Virus record (IMG/VR): IMGVR_UViG_3300032046_000010
Location: 29,063-93,062 of that record
Length of the DNA stretch: 64,000 nt
Strand: one strand, 5' to 3'
From: a virus
Shown: positions 43,983-52,708 of the stretch, piece after piece
Layout: every line of letters begins with the position of its first letter
Numbering within the stretch: the first letter of the stretch is position 1
The notes under the pieces: model-generated
Told to the model about the DNA's origin: nothing
The model's input: the letters and a program-made list of their open reading frames with translations, nothing else
The model's database searches: none
Translations under genes and position numbers: made by a program

Positions 43983-44354
43983 CTACCGCCGCACCAGGCT
44001 CCGCGTTTGCCTGTCAAAACGCCGCCAACCCAACTTGTCGAGATTCACACGGACCATAGGGACGCTGTTGCCACGGTAGATCAAGAGCGACAACAAGACA
44101 TCGTCGGCTTGACAGTCCAACCGCTCCCCAACGATGTGTTCCCCATCCTTCACCAGCTCAGCCCGATAGACCAAGCGATGGAAGTGGCGCGGCAGAGACA
44201 GCGTGTGAACCACACCATGGTCGATGAACCCGATTCCGGTGATGGCTGACTGAAAGGCAGGATCGGCTTCAGCGTCGTGCCACTGGCCTGCTTGGACGCT
44301 GTCCTCCAGGTCGAAGTGAAGGGTGCGTCCGTCGTTGACGTTGACCCTCAACAC
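43983..44354 (-). CDS. Hypothetical protein of the head-neck region
   Basis: The 123-residue protein starts at GTG 44354 seven bases after the previous stop, with only a weak ribosome site. It is beta-rich at first, with a charged C-terminus (WRRFDRQTRSLVRR). No family recognised; the tight spacing and location suggest a virion or assembly role. Confidence 0.7.
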   Translation of the reverse strand: MLRVNVNDGRTLHFDLEDSVQAGQWHDAEADPAFQSAITGIGFIDHGVVHTLSLPRHFHRLVYRAELVKDGEHIVGERLDCQADDVLLSLLIYRGNSVPMVRVNLDKLGWRRFDRQTRSLVRR

Positions 44355-44361
44355 CGGAGGC

Positions 44362-44658
44362 TCAGCGCCTGGACCGCTTGTCCGTGCCGTCCCGGTGTTC
44401 CGGCTCCGGGGTCGGTTCCGGCTTGGGCTCCACCTTCGGCTCCGCCTTGGGCTTGGGCTCCACCGCCCGGGGCACCGCCTGCTTCACCGGCTCCGGCACC
44501 AGGATGATGTCGCTGGCCTTGGTCTTCAGCTGGACCAGTTCCGCCTGCTCCGGCGACAGGTCGTACAGACAGTGGGGAATCAGGGTGAAGCTCAGGCGCT
44601 TTCCCTTCGACTCGCCCTCCACGTCCAGGTTGGTCGGCCCCATGTAGCGGATGCGCAT
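44362..44658 (-). CDS. Small protein with Pro/Glu/Lys-rich tail
   Basis: The 98-residue protein has a beta-rich first half (MRIRYMGPTNLDVEG, then LIPHCLYDLSPEQ) and a disordered second half of Pro-Lys/Glu repeats ending in RSRR. The fold of the first half recalls small proteins encoded next to capsid genes. Function unknown. Confidence 0.72.
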   Translation of the reverse strand: MRIRYMGPTNLDVEGESKGKRLSFTLIPHCLYDLSPEQAELVQLKTKASDIILVPEPVKQAVPRAVEPKPKAEPKVEPKPEPTPEPEHRDGTDKRSRR

Positions 44659-44661
44659 GGC

Positions 44662-45018
44662 TCACCGTCCCTTCTTGGCAACGGGCTTCTTGCCGCCCGC
44701 CGCAGGCTTGTTCACAGGGGTGACCACAGGCATCTCCTTGGTCACCGGGGGTTCCTTGGCCGCAGGCGCTGTGGGCTGCGGCTCCTGGTGTACGGGGATG
44801 GGGATGGGAGCCGGATGCGCATCCTGAGTGGCCTGCGCAACGCTCGGTTGGACTCCCGGCTCCGGCGTAGCTTCGGACTGGAACCAGGGGTTGTCCTTGA
44901 CGCGCTTCCACACCTCCGCATCGAACACGCCGACCGGCGTGTCCAACGGGAACATCTGGCCGTTCACCACGTAGGTGCGGCCCATGATCAACTTCGCGGT
45001 CCCGAACATGCGCTTCAT
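44662..45018 (-). CDS. Small head-region protein with disordered tail
   Basis: The 118-residue protein has a compact N-terminal 50 residues (LIMGRTYVVNGQMFPLDTPV) and a Pro/Ala/Lys-rich tail ending KKPVAKKGR. It follows AGGAGGACAAG. Together with the preceding small genes it may form linkers between capsid and neck. Not recognised. Confidence 0.72.
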   Translation of the reverse strand: MKRMFGTAKLIMGRTYVVNGQMFPLDTPVGVFDAEVWKRVKDNPWFQSEATPEPGVQPSVAQATQDAHPAPIPIPVHQEPQPTAPAAKEPPVTKEMPVVTPVNKPAAGGKKPVAKKGR

Positions 45019-45027
45019 CTTGTCCTC

Positions 45028-45273
45028 CTATCCTTCGATCATCCCGCCGCCGCCAGCTGACACGTACAGCCCGCGAAACTCCGAAGCCCGCACCATGGCT
45101 GCGATCTGCGACGGCTCCGGCGGGTCACTCCAATCGTTGGGCACGTTCAGCACGAGGATGCGGTCCACTCCCCAGTCGTTGTCCTCGTCTGAGGCCGACT
45201 GGAACAGTGTGACCATGTAGGCGTACACGACCAGTGCGCGACGGGTTGTGATGATCGTGATCAATTGCGGCAT
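45028..45273 (-). CDS. Small protein, tandem paralogue A
   Basis: The 81-residue protein shares TTRRxL near its start and NDWGVDRILxLN in its middle with the next gene upstream, so the two arose by tandem duplication. ATG 45273 follows GGGAGGTTCGCC. They may be capsid-associated proteins. Function unknown. Confidence 0.75.
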   Translation of the reverse strand: MPQLITIITTRRALVVYAYMVTLFQSASDEDNDWGVDRILVLNVPNDWSDPPEPSQIAAMVRASEFRGLYVSAGGGGMIEG

Positions 45274-45284
45274 GGCGAACCTCC

Positions 45285-45533
45285 CTACATCGTCCGCTGA
45301 TGCATACCGGCAACCACGTGGATGCCGATCAGCTCATCGAGGCGCACCATGGTGACGACCTCGGAGACAGCAGGCGGAATGGCCGGTGTCTCCGTGTTCA
45401 GCAACAGGATGCGGTCCACGCCCCAGTCGTTGTTCGGGTTGGATGCGGCCTGTTTGATCGTCTTCATCACGCCGGTTGTGTTGAGCGTCCGGCGAGTCGT
45501 GACGACCGTCAGTGGAGATGGCATCATGGCCAT
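45285..45533 (-). CDS. Small protein, tandem paralogue B
   Basis: The 82-residue protein is the partner of paralogue A: VVTTRRTLN and NNDWGVDRILLLN match it. It is the first gene after the capsid gene and its hairpin, with GGAGGCCGCAGCT as ribosome site. Function unknown. Confidence 0.75.
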   Translation of the reverse strand: MAMMPSPLTVVTTRRTLNTTGVMKTIKQAASNPNNDWGVDRILLLNTETPAIPPAVSEVVTMVRLDELIGIHVVAGMHQRTM

Positions 45534-45570
45534 AGCTGCGGCCTCCTGTTCGATTGTCTTGTTTGGGGGA

Positions 45571-45628
45571 GCGGAGCGAACGACCGGCTTGGTTGAGGGG
45601 GTAGTCTCCAGCCGGTCATTCGCTCCGC
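45571..45628 (-). terminator. Long hairpin after the major capsid gene
   Basis: Two 19-base arms, gcggagcgaacgaccggct and its near-complement at 45610-45628 (one mismatch), enclose a 20-base loop. It lies about 30 bases after the capsid stop. No U-run follows, so classic rho-independent termination is doubtful; partial termination or mRNA stabilisation is likely. Confidence 0.6.
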
Positions 45629-45657
45629 CATGAGGTAAGCATCAGGGGTCGCCGGAG

Positions 45658-46887
45658 CTAGACGCCGGTGCCGACGTTGACGCCCTTCACCAGCGCGTCC
45701 GTTTCCTCGAACTTCACGTCCACCTTCATGGTGATGACGTACTGGTTGACGCGCTTGTAGATGTCGCGGTCCCGCTCCATGCGGATGTCGCGGCCGATGG
45801 CGACGATGAAGTTGTTGGGATGCGTGAGCATCAGCTGCGGCTGCGCGGAGTAGGTCACCTTGACGTTCGCTCCGGCCGCCAGCGCACCGCCCGCCTTGGC
45901 GTTGATGGTGCCGTTGGCGTAGTCCACCTCATAGTCCGTGTTGAGGATGTACTTGGTCGTGGGCGTGCCGGCCAGCGTCTGGAGCGTCACGACCTCGGAG
46001 CCGGACACGATGGGCTTGTAGCGGAGCGCCACCGGGACCGCCGGGGGTGCCGCGCCCAGGGTCTTGTGCTCCACGATCTTGGGCTGGAACGGGAACAGCG
46101 GGGCCACGACCATCGGCACGCCGAACGGCGTCAGGATGCTCTCCGTCTGGAGGGCCGTGTCGCCCGCGCCGGTCGCCCGGGTGCTGACCTTCTCGCGGTA
46201 CAGCTGCTCCAGGTCGGGCGAGATGTAGAACCGCAGATCCGCCCGGTTCCGCCGGAACTTGGTCGGCATCTGGTTCAGCATCCGGCTGAACACGGTGGAG
46301 CCCACGTTCGCCCCGGCAGCATCGTAGATGTGGCCGGTGTCGGAGCCGCGCAGCCAGCCGTCGAACAGCGCCATGTAGGCGTCCTTCACGTACTGGACCG
46401 CGCTCCCGCCCTCGATGTAGTCGCCCTCCAGGATGGCCGCGCCCAGCAGGTCGCCGTTGATGTACAGGTCCTCCAGATCGTTGGCCACCTGCTTCGCCAT
46501 CATCTGGATGATGTGGGTCTCCAGCGCCGGACCTTCCAGGTTGATCTCCAGCACGCTGTCGCTGATCTCGAAAGGCACGATGATCTCGCGCGGCTGGAGC
46601 ACGATCTTGCTGGTGGTGATCCCGCGCCGGTTCGCCGGGTCACGCGCCTCCGACGCCGGCATCGCCACGCGCTTGGCGAGGCCCAGCTTGTGGATCTCCA
46701 GCTGCTCCGCGCGGAACCGGACCACCCGCGCGTTGTTCTTGAGCATCGACTGATCCACGATGTAGTCGATGAACTTGTCGGTCTGGTCCGGGTTCAGCTT
46801 CCCGGCCGACGCCAGCGCGTCCGTGGCGATCAACGCCTTCTTCACGCGCTCCGACTCGATCAGCTCCTGGTTCGTCGTTCCGCTCAT
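45658..46887 (-). CDS. Major capsid protein, HK97 fold
   Basis: The 409-residue protein fits the HK97-type major capsid pattern: an acidic N-terminal helix, an E-loop-like basic RVAMPASEARDPANRRG segment, a spine helix (ALETHIIQMMAKQVANDLEDLYINGD) and an A-domain with NNFIVAIGRDIRMERDRD. No long cleavable delta domain is obvious, matching a separate scaffold gene upstream. The leader GGAAGGGAGTCAGGAAC is shared with the protein at 54654-54950. Confidence 0.92.
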   Translation of the reverse strand: MSGTTNQELIESERVKKALIATDALASAGKLNPDQTDKFIDYIVDQSMLKNNARVVRFRAEQLEIHKLGLAKRVAMPASEARDPANRRGITTSKIVLQPREIIVPFEISDSVLEINLEGPALETHIIQMMAKQVANDLEDLYINGDLLGAAILEGDYIEGGSAVQYVKDAYMALFDGWLRGSDTGHIYDAAGANVGSTVFSRMLNQMPTKFRRNRADLRFYISPDLEQLYREKVSTRATGAGDTALQTESILTPFGVPMVVAPLFPFQPKIVEHKTLGAAPPAVPVALRYKPIVSGSEVVTLQTLAGTPTTKYILNTDYEVDYANGTINAKAGGALAAGANVKVTYSAQPQLMLTHPNNFIVAIGRDIRMERDRDIYKRVNQYVITMKVDVKFEETDALVKGVNVGTGV

Positions 46888-46912
46888 GTTCCTGACTCCC
46901 TTCCTTCATCTC

Positions 46913-46970
46913 CCAGGGTTGGCTTCCCGCCACCCATCACTCCACGGCGTGCTCTGGTCGCCAACCCTGG
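46913..46970 (-). other. Inverted repeat between scaffold and capsid genes
   Basis: Perfect 11-base arms ccagggttggc and gccaaccctgg enclose a 36-base loop. The structure starts right at the scaffold stop and ends just above the capsid ribosome site. It could raise capsid expression relative to scaffold by mRNA processing or stability. Confidence 0.6.
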
Positions 46971-48005
46971 CTACCCGAACAGAACGTCGTGGAACATCCC
47001 GTCCCTGCCCCCGTCCGTGCTCTTCTGGACGGCGGTGCCGTCCGTGGGAGCCGCGTTGCCGGGCAACCGCGCCTTCTCCAGCGTGTCGAGCCGCTTGGTC
47101 AGCTCCACCAGCTGGCCTTCCAGTTCCTTGTTCTTGGACAGGGCCGACTCCCAGGACGCCTTCATCTGGCCCTGTTCCTCCGGGGTCATCCCCTTCACCG
47201 GCTCCTGCCCGGCCTGGGGGCTGGGGAGCGCCGGTTCACCGCCCACCACGCTCTTGTTCTCCTGGGAACCGGCCGCGCCGCAGGCCTTGGCCAGTTCGTC
47301 CGCCATCGCCGGATCCAGCTCCTTGATGAGCTTGAGCAAGGCCATCAGCCCTTCCTTGAACGCGCCCTTCCGCGCATCCGTGAACTGCTTGCCCTTGAGT
47401 ACAGTCTCGGCGCTGTCGAGCACTTCCAACCCGCCGTCGTCGTGGAACTCGACCGTGATGGACTTCTTGGCCGGGACCGTCGCGCCCGCCTTGGCGGCCA
47501 GATCGTCCGCGCTCTTGCGCAAGCCCTCGACCAGCTTGGCGCCATCGTCCTTGCCGACCTCCGCGTTGGGGATGATGGTGTTGAGGCCCTTGGCCAGCGC
47601 GTTGATCACGGTCAGGGGCTTGCGGACGCCCCATGAGAGCTGCTGGAGCGCCTCCAGCTTCTCTTCCAGCATGTCCGGCTCCATCGTCATCGCCCCACTG
47701 GAGACATCGCCCGCCAGCTTGGCGATGGCGGCCAGCTTCTCGGCCAGGATGGCCTCATGCGTCGGGGCTTGCTTGGTGACGGGCTGCGTCGTCGGCGGGT
47801 CACCCCCTGGCGGGATCACTCCGGCCTGCGGCGTCTGCTTCACTTCATCCTTCTTGTCGCTCATGGCTTCCTTTCCTCCACCGTCCCTCTTGATGACCAG
47901 GAACTGTTCCTCATTGGCCGGACGATCCACCAGTGAGACTTCTTGGACGTCAATCTCCAAAAGCCTCTGTCTTGCTTCGTTCATGTTGACTTCCTGGGTC
48001 GGCAT
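46971..48005 (-). CDS. Scaffold protein with nested internal start
   Basis: The 344-residue protein has an N-terminal VQEVSLVDRPANEEQF motif seen in XkdF-protease-linked phages, a helical middle and a C-terminal coiled coil (NKELEGQLVELTKRLDTLEK), as in scaffolds. ATG 47864 lies in frame behind GGAGGAAAGGAAGCC and would give a shorter scaffold beginning MSDKKDEVK. The main start may be 48005 or the better-spaced 47984 (AGGAAG). Confidence 0.8.
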   Translation of the reverse strand: MPTQEVNMNEARQRLLEIDVQEVSLVDRPANEEQFLVIKRDGGGKEAMSDKKDEVKQTPQAGVIPPGGDPPTTQPVTKQAPTHEAILAEKLAAIAKLAGDVSSGAMTMEPDMLEEKLEALQQLSWGVRKPLTVINALAKGLNTIIPNAEVGKDDGAKLVEGLRKSADDLAAKAGATVPAKKSITVEFHDDGGLEVLDSAETVLKGKQFTDARKGAFKEGLMALLKLIKELDPAMADELAKACGAAGSQENKSVVGGEPALPSPQAGQEPVKGMTPEEQGQMKASWESALSKNKELEGQLVELTKRLDTLEKARLPGNAAPTDGTAVQKSTDGGRDGMFHDVLFG

Positions 48006-48032
48006 CGTCCAGCGCTCCAAGCTCGCTGGTAG

Positions 48033-48038
48033 AGTATA
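48033..48038 (-). promoter_or_regulatory. Possible -10 element upstream of scaffold and capsid
   Basis: The minus strand reads TATACT in the short gap before the scaffold gene, five of six bases of a sigma-70 -10 box. The region 17-18 bases upstream (TTCCGT) is a poor -35. Start of transcription would fall about 20 bases before the ATG. Confidence 0.3.
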
Positions 48039-48082
48039 ACCCGGTTGTGACTTGGAACGGAAGATGTTGGAGTGTTCGGGTG

Positions 48083-48956
48083 CTAGACGCTAGCAGGCTT
48101 GGAGGCTCTGGCCACTCCGCCGATGCTGAACCCGGTGATCAAGCCCGCCTTGACCTCCGCCCAGATGGTATCGTCGTTGACCTTCACGGTCATCACCCAG
48201 GAACCCTCCGGCACGGTCTTGCCGACGATCATCATGGGCGCTGGAGCGATGTAGCTCTCAACCACGTCCATGTCCTTCCCGAAGTCGCGGTGCATGTAGC
48301 CCAGCTCGGATGTCTTGCGGTAGTTGGACATGAAACGGTGCGCCGTCCGCTCGATCACTTCCTTGGAGATGACGTCGCCCTGAGCATCGACTGTCTCTGG
48401 CTTCAGGACGATGGCCGTGACCTCCCGCCGCTCATCCACCATCTTGATGATGGGGCAATAGTAGCCCTTGGACAACACTTCGTCGGTCGCCGCATCATCG
48501 GCCTTGGTCACCGCTTCCTCAAATGAGATGGGCTTGAGGTCGTGATCCTTGAGCCACGTGCGAGCCTCCGCCGACGTGAACTTGTCCTTGTCGAAACGAT
48601 ACGCCTGTGTTTCCATCGGGCCATCCGCTGTGAGCTTGCCCATGATGATACGGATACCAGGCGCAATCTCCTTGGACCGGAACGTACTGGCGATGAAGTC
48701 GGCCGGGTCACGCATCCGCGCCGCGTGTTCGTTGGGGTACGGCTTTTGGACATCCTGCTCCTGGAACGCCTCGATGGCCTCCTGGACCTGCTTGCCGATG
48801 TGCTGGAGGATGAACACGGCCGCTTTGCGCGGCTGTTCCTTCATCGCCTCTTCACCCAGCAGTGACTTGATGCCACTCCCTTGAAGGATGGCCGGGGTCA
48901 GCTTCCCCTCCCCGATAGCCGCCGTGTCGATGGTTCCCTTCATCTTGTCTTCCATC
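48083..48956 (-). CDS. Prohead protease, XkdF-like
   Basis: The product (about 290 residues) has the XkdF signature: a strand with TAIVLKPETVDAQGDVIS, the core LGYMHRDFGKDMDVVESY and the final WVMTVKVNDDTIWAEVKAG, then ITGFSIGG. His in MHRD and Ser in FSIGG are candidate catalytic residues. It would trim scaffold and capsid during maturation. ATG 48956 follows GGGAGGTCGAG; ATG 48985, overlapping the previous stop, is an alternative. Confidence 0.85.
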
Positions 48957-48981
48957 TCGACCTCCCGCGCGTCAGGACGCC

Positions 48982-50136
48982 TCATGACTCTCCGCCGGTC
49001 ACACCCGGTTCACCAGCAAACTCGCTGTCAGGAGCAAGGTCCACTGTACAGCGACACTTGAAGTGAAACGGTGGGAATCCCAAGCCAGCCTTGATGAACT
49101 TCCCGCCGGAACCCGAACCCCACTTGCCGCTCACTCCCGCCCTCGACATCATCTGGCCCAATTTGAGCCAAGGATGTAGCTCGTTGCGAATCTGATCGGG
49201 AGTTGCCCCAACCATCCCCTGGAAATGGTCGTATGCGTCACCGACCGGCATCGATGAACCCGCCGATTCCGCCGCCATGTAGGAACATTCGGCACATGTT
49301 CTCTCATCCAGAGGGTTCACGATGATGTAGCTGGACGCCCCAACTCCACGCATCGCGCTGAGCTGGCCTCCTACACGCCCCATCGTGGCAGCATTCGCGG
49401 CCACACCTCCAAAGTAGTCACGTGTCGAACCACTCCAGCCAACTGGGATGTTGGCGTAGGCTCCTGTGTGCGGGTTCATCGGGTCGTAGCCGTACTCACG
49501 TGCCAGCACATCTTCCAACTCATCGGCGGCACGCCCGGGGTCGGCTCCGGTGTTGATGATGGACTGGTCTGCGATGCGCCGAACGCTCTCAGACAGGTTG
49601 GCATCGTAGTTGTCGCCCACCCAGAAAGCAAGATCATCACTCAGTGCCTCTGCCGCTTGCTGGTCAGCCAATGTGAAGCTGGCACGCAACTTCGGGTCCG
49701 GCGTTGCCTTCAGGACGCTGAGCGGCACGAAGTCGTATCGCAAGGTGCCCTTGTACTTGCCCTGGAACTTCTTGTTCATGGCGGAGATGCCCAGCTTCAT
49801 CGCATCCTCGACCGCCGCCTGGATGTGGGGCTTCATCTCGGCTTCCAGACTGTTGAACTCTCGTCGTGCCGCCTTCAGCGCCGCCTCGACCGCTGACGCC
49901 TTCACGGGATTGGATGAGCGACGGATCACAGCGGCTGCGGCCTTGGCTGCCAGTTTGGAACGCTTGTTCCAAGCATCCAGAAGCTGCTGCTTCAGCTGGT
50001 TCTCCAGCGTGATCATCTCCCGCCATTCGGGGAGTGTGGCCTTGAGGATGATGTTCTCGATGGCGTTGAGCCCGTCCAGGAGCTGAGCATCGCTCAGCTT
50101 GGCAAGGCTCGCAACAGGCTCACAGGACCTACACAT
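48982..50136 (-). CDS. MuF/SPP1 gp7-like minor head protein
   Basis: The 384-residue protein has a long helical N-terminal half and the C-terminal MuF motif set: NPLDERTCAECSYM, then a GAT segment and FPPFHFKCRCTVDL, with Cys residues arranged for metal binding. It is encoded directly after the portal, as usual, and is thought to enter the capsid with the portal. ATG 50136 (TGATG overlap, GGAGGAAGTG) is preferred to the GTG at 50139. Confidence 0.88.
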   Translation of the reverse strand: MCRSCEPVASLAKLSDAQLLDGLNAIENIILKATLPEWREMITLENQLKQQLLDAWNKRSKLAAKAAAAVIRRSSNPVKASAVEAALKAARREFNSLEAEMKPHIQAAVEDAMKLGISAMNKKFQGKYKGTLRYDFVPLSVLKATPDPKLRASFTLADQQAAEALSDDLAFWVGDNYDANLSESVRRIADQSIINTGADPGRAADELEDVLAREYGYDPMNPHTGAYANIPVGWSGSTRDYFGGVAANAATMGRVGGQLSAMRGVGASSYIIVNPLDERTCAECSYMAAESAGSSMPVGDAYDHFQGMVGATPDQIRNELHPWLKLGQMMSRAGVSGKWGSGSGGKFIKAGLGFPPFHFKCRCTVDLAPDSEFAGEPGVTGGES

Positions 50137-51866
50137 CACTTCCTCCCGGCCGACCGCTTCGTCACCTCAGCATCGAACGACTCCCGCAGTTCCAGCAACT
50201 GGGAAAGCAGAGCATCGGGGTCCTCCATGCTCTTCAGCGCTGTGACCTGCGAGCCTACCGTCACCGGGGCAAGGTTCTTGGCCGCCTCCGCCAGCTGGAG
50301 CGTCAGCGGGATGTCGGGGTCGATCTTCCAGTTCGCTGCGAACTGCCGACCCATGATGTCCTCGATGATCTCCCTGGCGATGCGCGGTGTCATCCCACCT
50401 GTCTTCTCAGCCGCCACCAAGACCTTGATCAAGTCCTCATCATCGGTGACGTTGGGGCCCATCGACATGAAGCTGTGGTTCACGACTCCCAGCTTGGGGA
50501 ACAGCTGGTTGTTGACCCAGAAGTCAAACTCCATCCGCTCCGGTGCGAACACCTGCTCATCGGCAAGCTTGCGGCTGGTCTCCGCCGTCGCCCGGTTGTA
50601 GGTTTCAGCCCGGCCCACGAAGATGGGCGGGAGCCGGAACGACTCGCGCACCTTGGATCGGTTGTTCTCCCCGAAGATCTGGAACAGCTGATCCTGGGTC
50701 TGGACGGAGGCCAACGGCTTGATGTCGATGCGCGGTGCTCCGCCCTCGCCCGCCTCCCCGGCATAGGGACTCTCTGCTTCCAGGATCAAAAACTTGCTGT
50801 AGTTGCGGGAACCCTGGATCTGGCTCTCCACGTATTCCTTGATCCTGTTGATGGAGGGGTCCGTCAGCATCCCGTTGGACACTGAAATGATCATCGAGGG
50901 TACGTTGTTGCACTTGAGGGTCGTGAAGTTGACGTTGTCCGCCTCCCGGTCACCGAACAGCGTGATGAGGTTGCCGATGTAGCGCGGGATGCCGTAGGGA
51001 CTCCGGGGGCAGTAAATCTTGAAGTGAACCATCGGCGTGGCCAGCATGAACTTGTTGGTTGCCACTTGTTCCTTCGTCAGCACGTCGCCGGTCTTGGCAT
51101 CGATGTCCCGGGGGTCATCCAGTTCCTTGAACCACACCGGCATGCCGATGATCTGCTGAACTGCGCTGTCACGCCCCAACCTGGCGAACTGGACATAGCG
51201 CCGGAACCGCTTGCTGTCCAGCACTGTCTCCACGGCAGCAATCCCATTTTCCTTGACCACGATGCGTTCCTGGTTGTACACCGTCCATTCCGCATCCTGG
51301 ATGGCGAGGCGCATCTGGTAGCTGGGAACATGGGTCAGCTTGTCGATGTTCCCGCCCCGGTTCCGCACCACCTCAAAGTAGGCGTTGCCAGTACACTCCA
51401 AATCGCGCCGGAGCCGTCGCCGGAACCCGGTGAACGAGATGTCGCCACAGAAGTGCCTGAACAGGTTCGTCAGTCTGGTGTGTTCGGAACGCGCCGCCGC
51501 CCGTTCCGGCTCCGTCACACCTTCCACCACCAACCCTATCCGTGGCACGAATCTGTGACCGAACCCGTCGATGTTCAACTCCATGGAGGCGATGCACTGC
51601 TCCAAGATGGTGCTGTTCTCCGGCAGCATTGCCAGGATGAGAGGGTCGAACGGAGGCACGATCACCCGGCCGGTTGCGATGAGCGTGGACAGTTCCGGGT
51701 CCTCAATCTGGACGTTGGAACGGCCGGTGTCGGTGTTCGTGGGACCTTCCTTGAGTTGGATGGCGATGGCCTTGATGACGGTCATCCTGGGTCGCTCAGC
51801 AGCAGGAGCCATCGCCTTGTCGAGCGGCACGACCTCTGCCTTGACTGTGTGATTGCCGTTGTCCAT
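50136..51866 (-). CDS. Portal protein
   Basis: The 576-residue protein has a portal-like clip and stem: a WFKEL strand, YGIPRYIGN before a helix, NNVPSMIISVSNGML, and a C-terminal SFRLPPIFVGRAETYNRATAE region typical of SPP1-like portals. ATG 51866 is seven bases after GGAGGA. It forms the dodecameric DNA gate and binds terminase. Confidence 0.92.
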   Translation of the reverse strand: MDNGNHTVKAEVVPLDKAMAPAAERPRMTVIKAIAIQLKEGPTNTDTGRSNVQIEDPELSTLIATGRVIVPPFDPLILAMLPENSTILEQCIASMELNIDGFGHRFVPRIGLVVEGVTEPERAAARSEHTRLTNLFRHFCGDISFTGFRRRLRRDLECTGNAYFEVVRNRGGNIDKLTHVPSYQMRLAIQDAEWTVYNQERIVVKENGIAAVETVLDSKRFRRYVQFARLGRDSAVQQIIGMPVWFKELDDPRDIDAKTGDVLTKEQVATNKFMLATPMVHFKIYCPRSPYGIPRYIGNLITLFGDREADNVNFTTLKCNNVPSMIISVSNGMLTDPSINRIKEYVESQIQGSRNYSKFLILEAESPYAGEAGEGGAPRIDIKPLASVQTQDQLFQIFGENNRSKVRESFRLPPIFVGRAETYNRATAETSRKLADEQVFAPERMEFDFWVNNQLFPKLGVVNHSFMSMGPNVTDDEDLIKVLVAAEKTGGMTPRIAREIIEDIMGRQFAANWKIDPDIPLTLQLAEAAKNLAPVTVGSQVTALKSMEDPDALLSQLLELRESFDAEVTKRSAGRK

Positions 51867-51868
51867 CG

Positions 51869-52687
51869 TCATTCCTCCATCGGTGGCGGGATGTTGGAAC
51901 ACCCTGCCCAGTGATCCTTGACCTTGGTTCCGTCCTCCAGAACGCCATCACAGGCCTGACGGTATCGTGAGCGCACGTTGCGGAAGTAGTTGATGAACCC
52001 TGCGTCGTGTTCGCAGTCGCCCTGGTTGTAGGCAGCAACGCCGGATAGTGGGTGATCGTCGTCGATCAAGTGGCAGAGTGCAATGTGCTCATCGACCTCC
52101 TGAACGCCGATGGCGATGTTACAGTTTTGCTGCTCACACTGGTCGCGCCGCTCCCGGTAGACGGCGCTGAGCGTCCCGCACTGTCCAGCGTCCCGGCCAG
52201 ACTCGCAGTTGGCAGGTAGTATCTGGAACAGGCCAATCTCCCGGGCACAGCAAGTATCAAATGTGATCCGGCCGTCGCGTTCCGAAACGATGTGCGCGTT
52301 GCGATACTGTGTCCGTGTCCCGCTGCTGTTCTGCCATCGCAACTTCACTTCGCAGAACGGGTCGCCGTCCCGTTCCGTCCGTTCAGTCACTCGGTCGGCA
52401 TTCATGGTATGGATACAAGTGTTGCCGATGTTCCCGCCGCCGGTGTCCCCCAAACTGAACTCCTTTTCAGCGACCGCCAACATCATCAGACAGTCGGAGG
52501 CTCCGAAGTGTTCACAGGACCAAGCTAGATCATCTGCAAATGTCTTCAGATACGCTTGGCCAGAGTCCCGTATGGTCTCGCAGTAGGCCACACGGGAGGC
52601 CCCAACGTGTTCGCAAGCGTTGTCCTGCCAATGGCTGTGAAACAGAAGTCCCGCCGCGTACAACAACGCCGCAAGTGTCGGCTCCAT
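51869..52687 (-). CDS. Cys-rich lysozyme/transglycosylase-like exported protein
   Basis: The 272-residue protein has a short hydrophobic N-terminus (LAALLYAAGLLFH) and about 16 cysteines, suggesting disulfides outside the cytoplasm. A lysozyme-superfamily pattern is visible: AVAEKEFSLGDTGGG with a candidate catalytic glutamate, then REIGLFQILPANC and later VAAYNQGDC. It could be the endolysin or a virion muralytic enzyme. A gene of this type between portal and terminase is unusual. Confidence 0.72.
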   Translation of the reverse strand: MEPTLAALLYAAGLLFHSHWQDNACEHVGASRVAYCETIRDSGQAYLKTFADDLAWSCEHFGASDCLMMLAVAEKEFSLGDTGGGNIGNTCIHTMNADRVTERTERDGDPFCEVKLRWQNSSGTRTQYRNAHIVSERDGRITFDTCCAREIGLFQILPANCESGRDAGQCGTLSAVYRERRDQCEQQNCNIAIGVQEVDEHIALCHLIDDDHPLSGVAAYNQGDCEHDAGFINYFRNVRSRYRQACDGVLEDGTKVKDHWAGCSNIPPPMEE

Positions 52688-52708
52688 CTTCCCTTCCTCC
52701 CTCCGCCC

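Noticed and set aside
45820-48039. Plus-strand frame of 739 codons
   Set aside because: Antisense to the capsid and scaffold genes; Arg/His-rich shadow composition.
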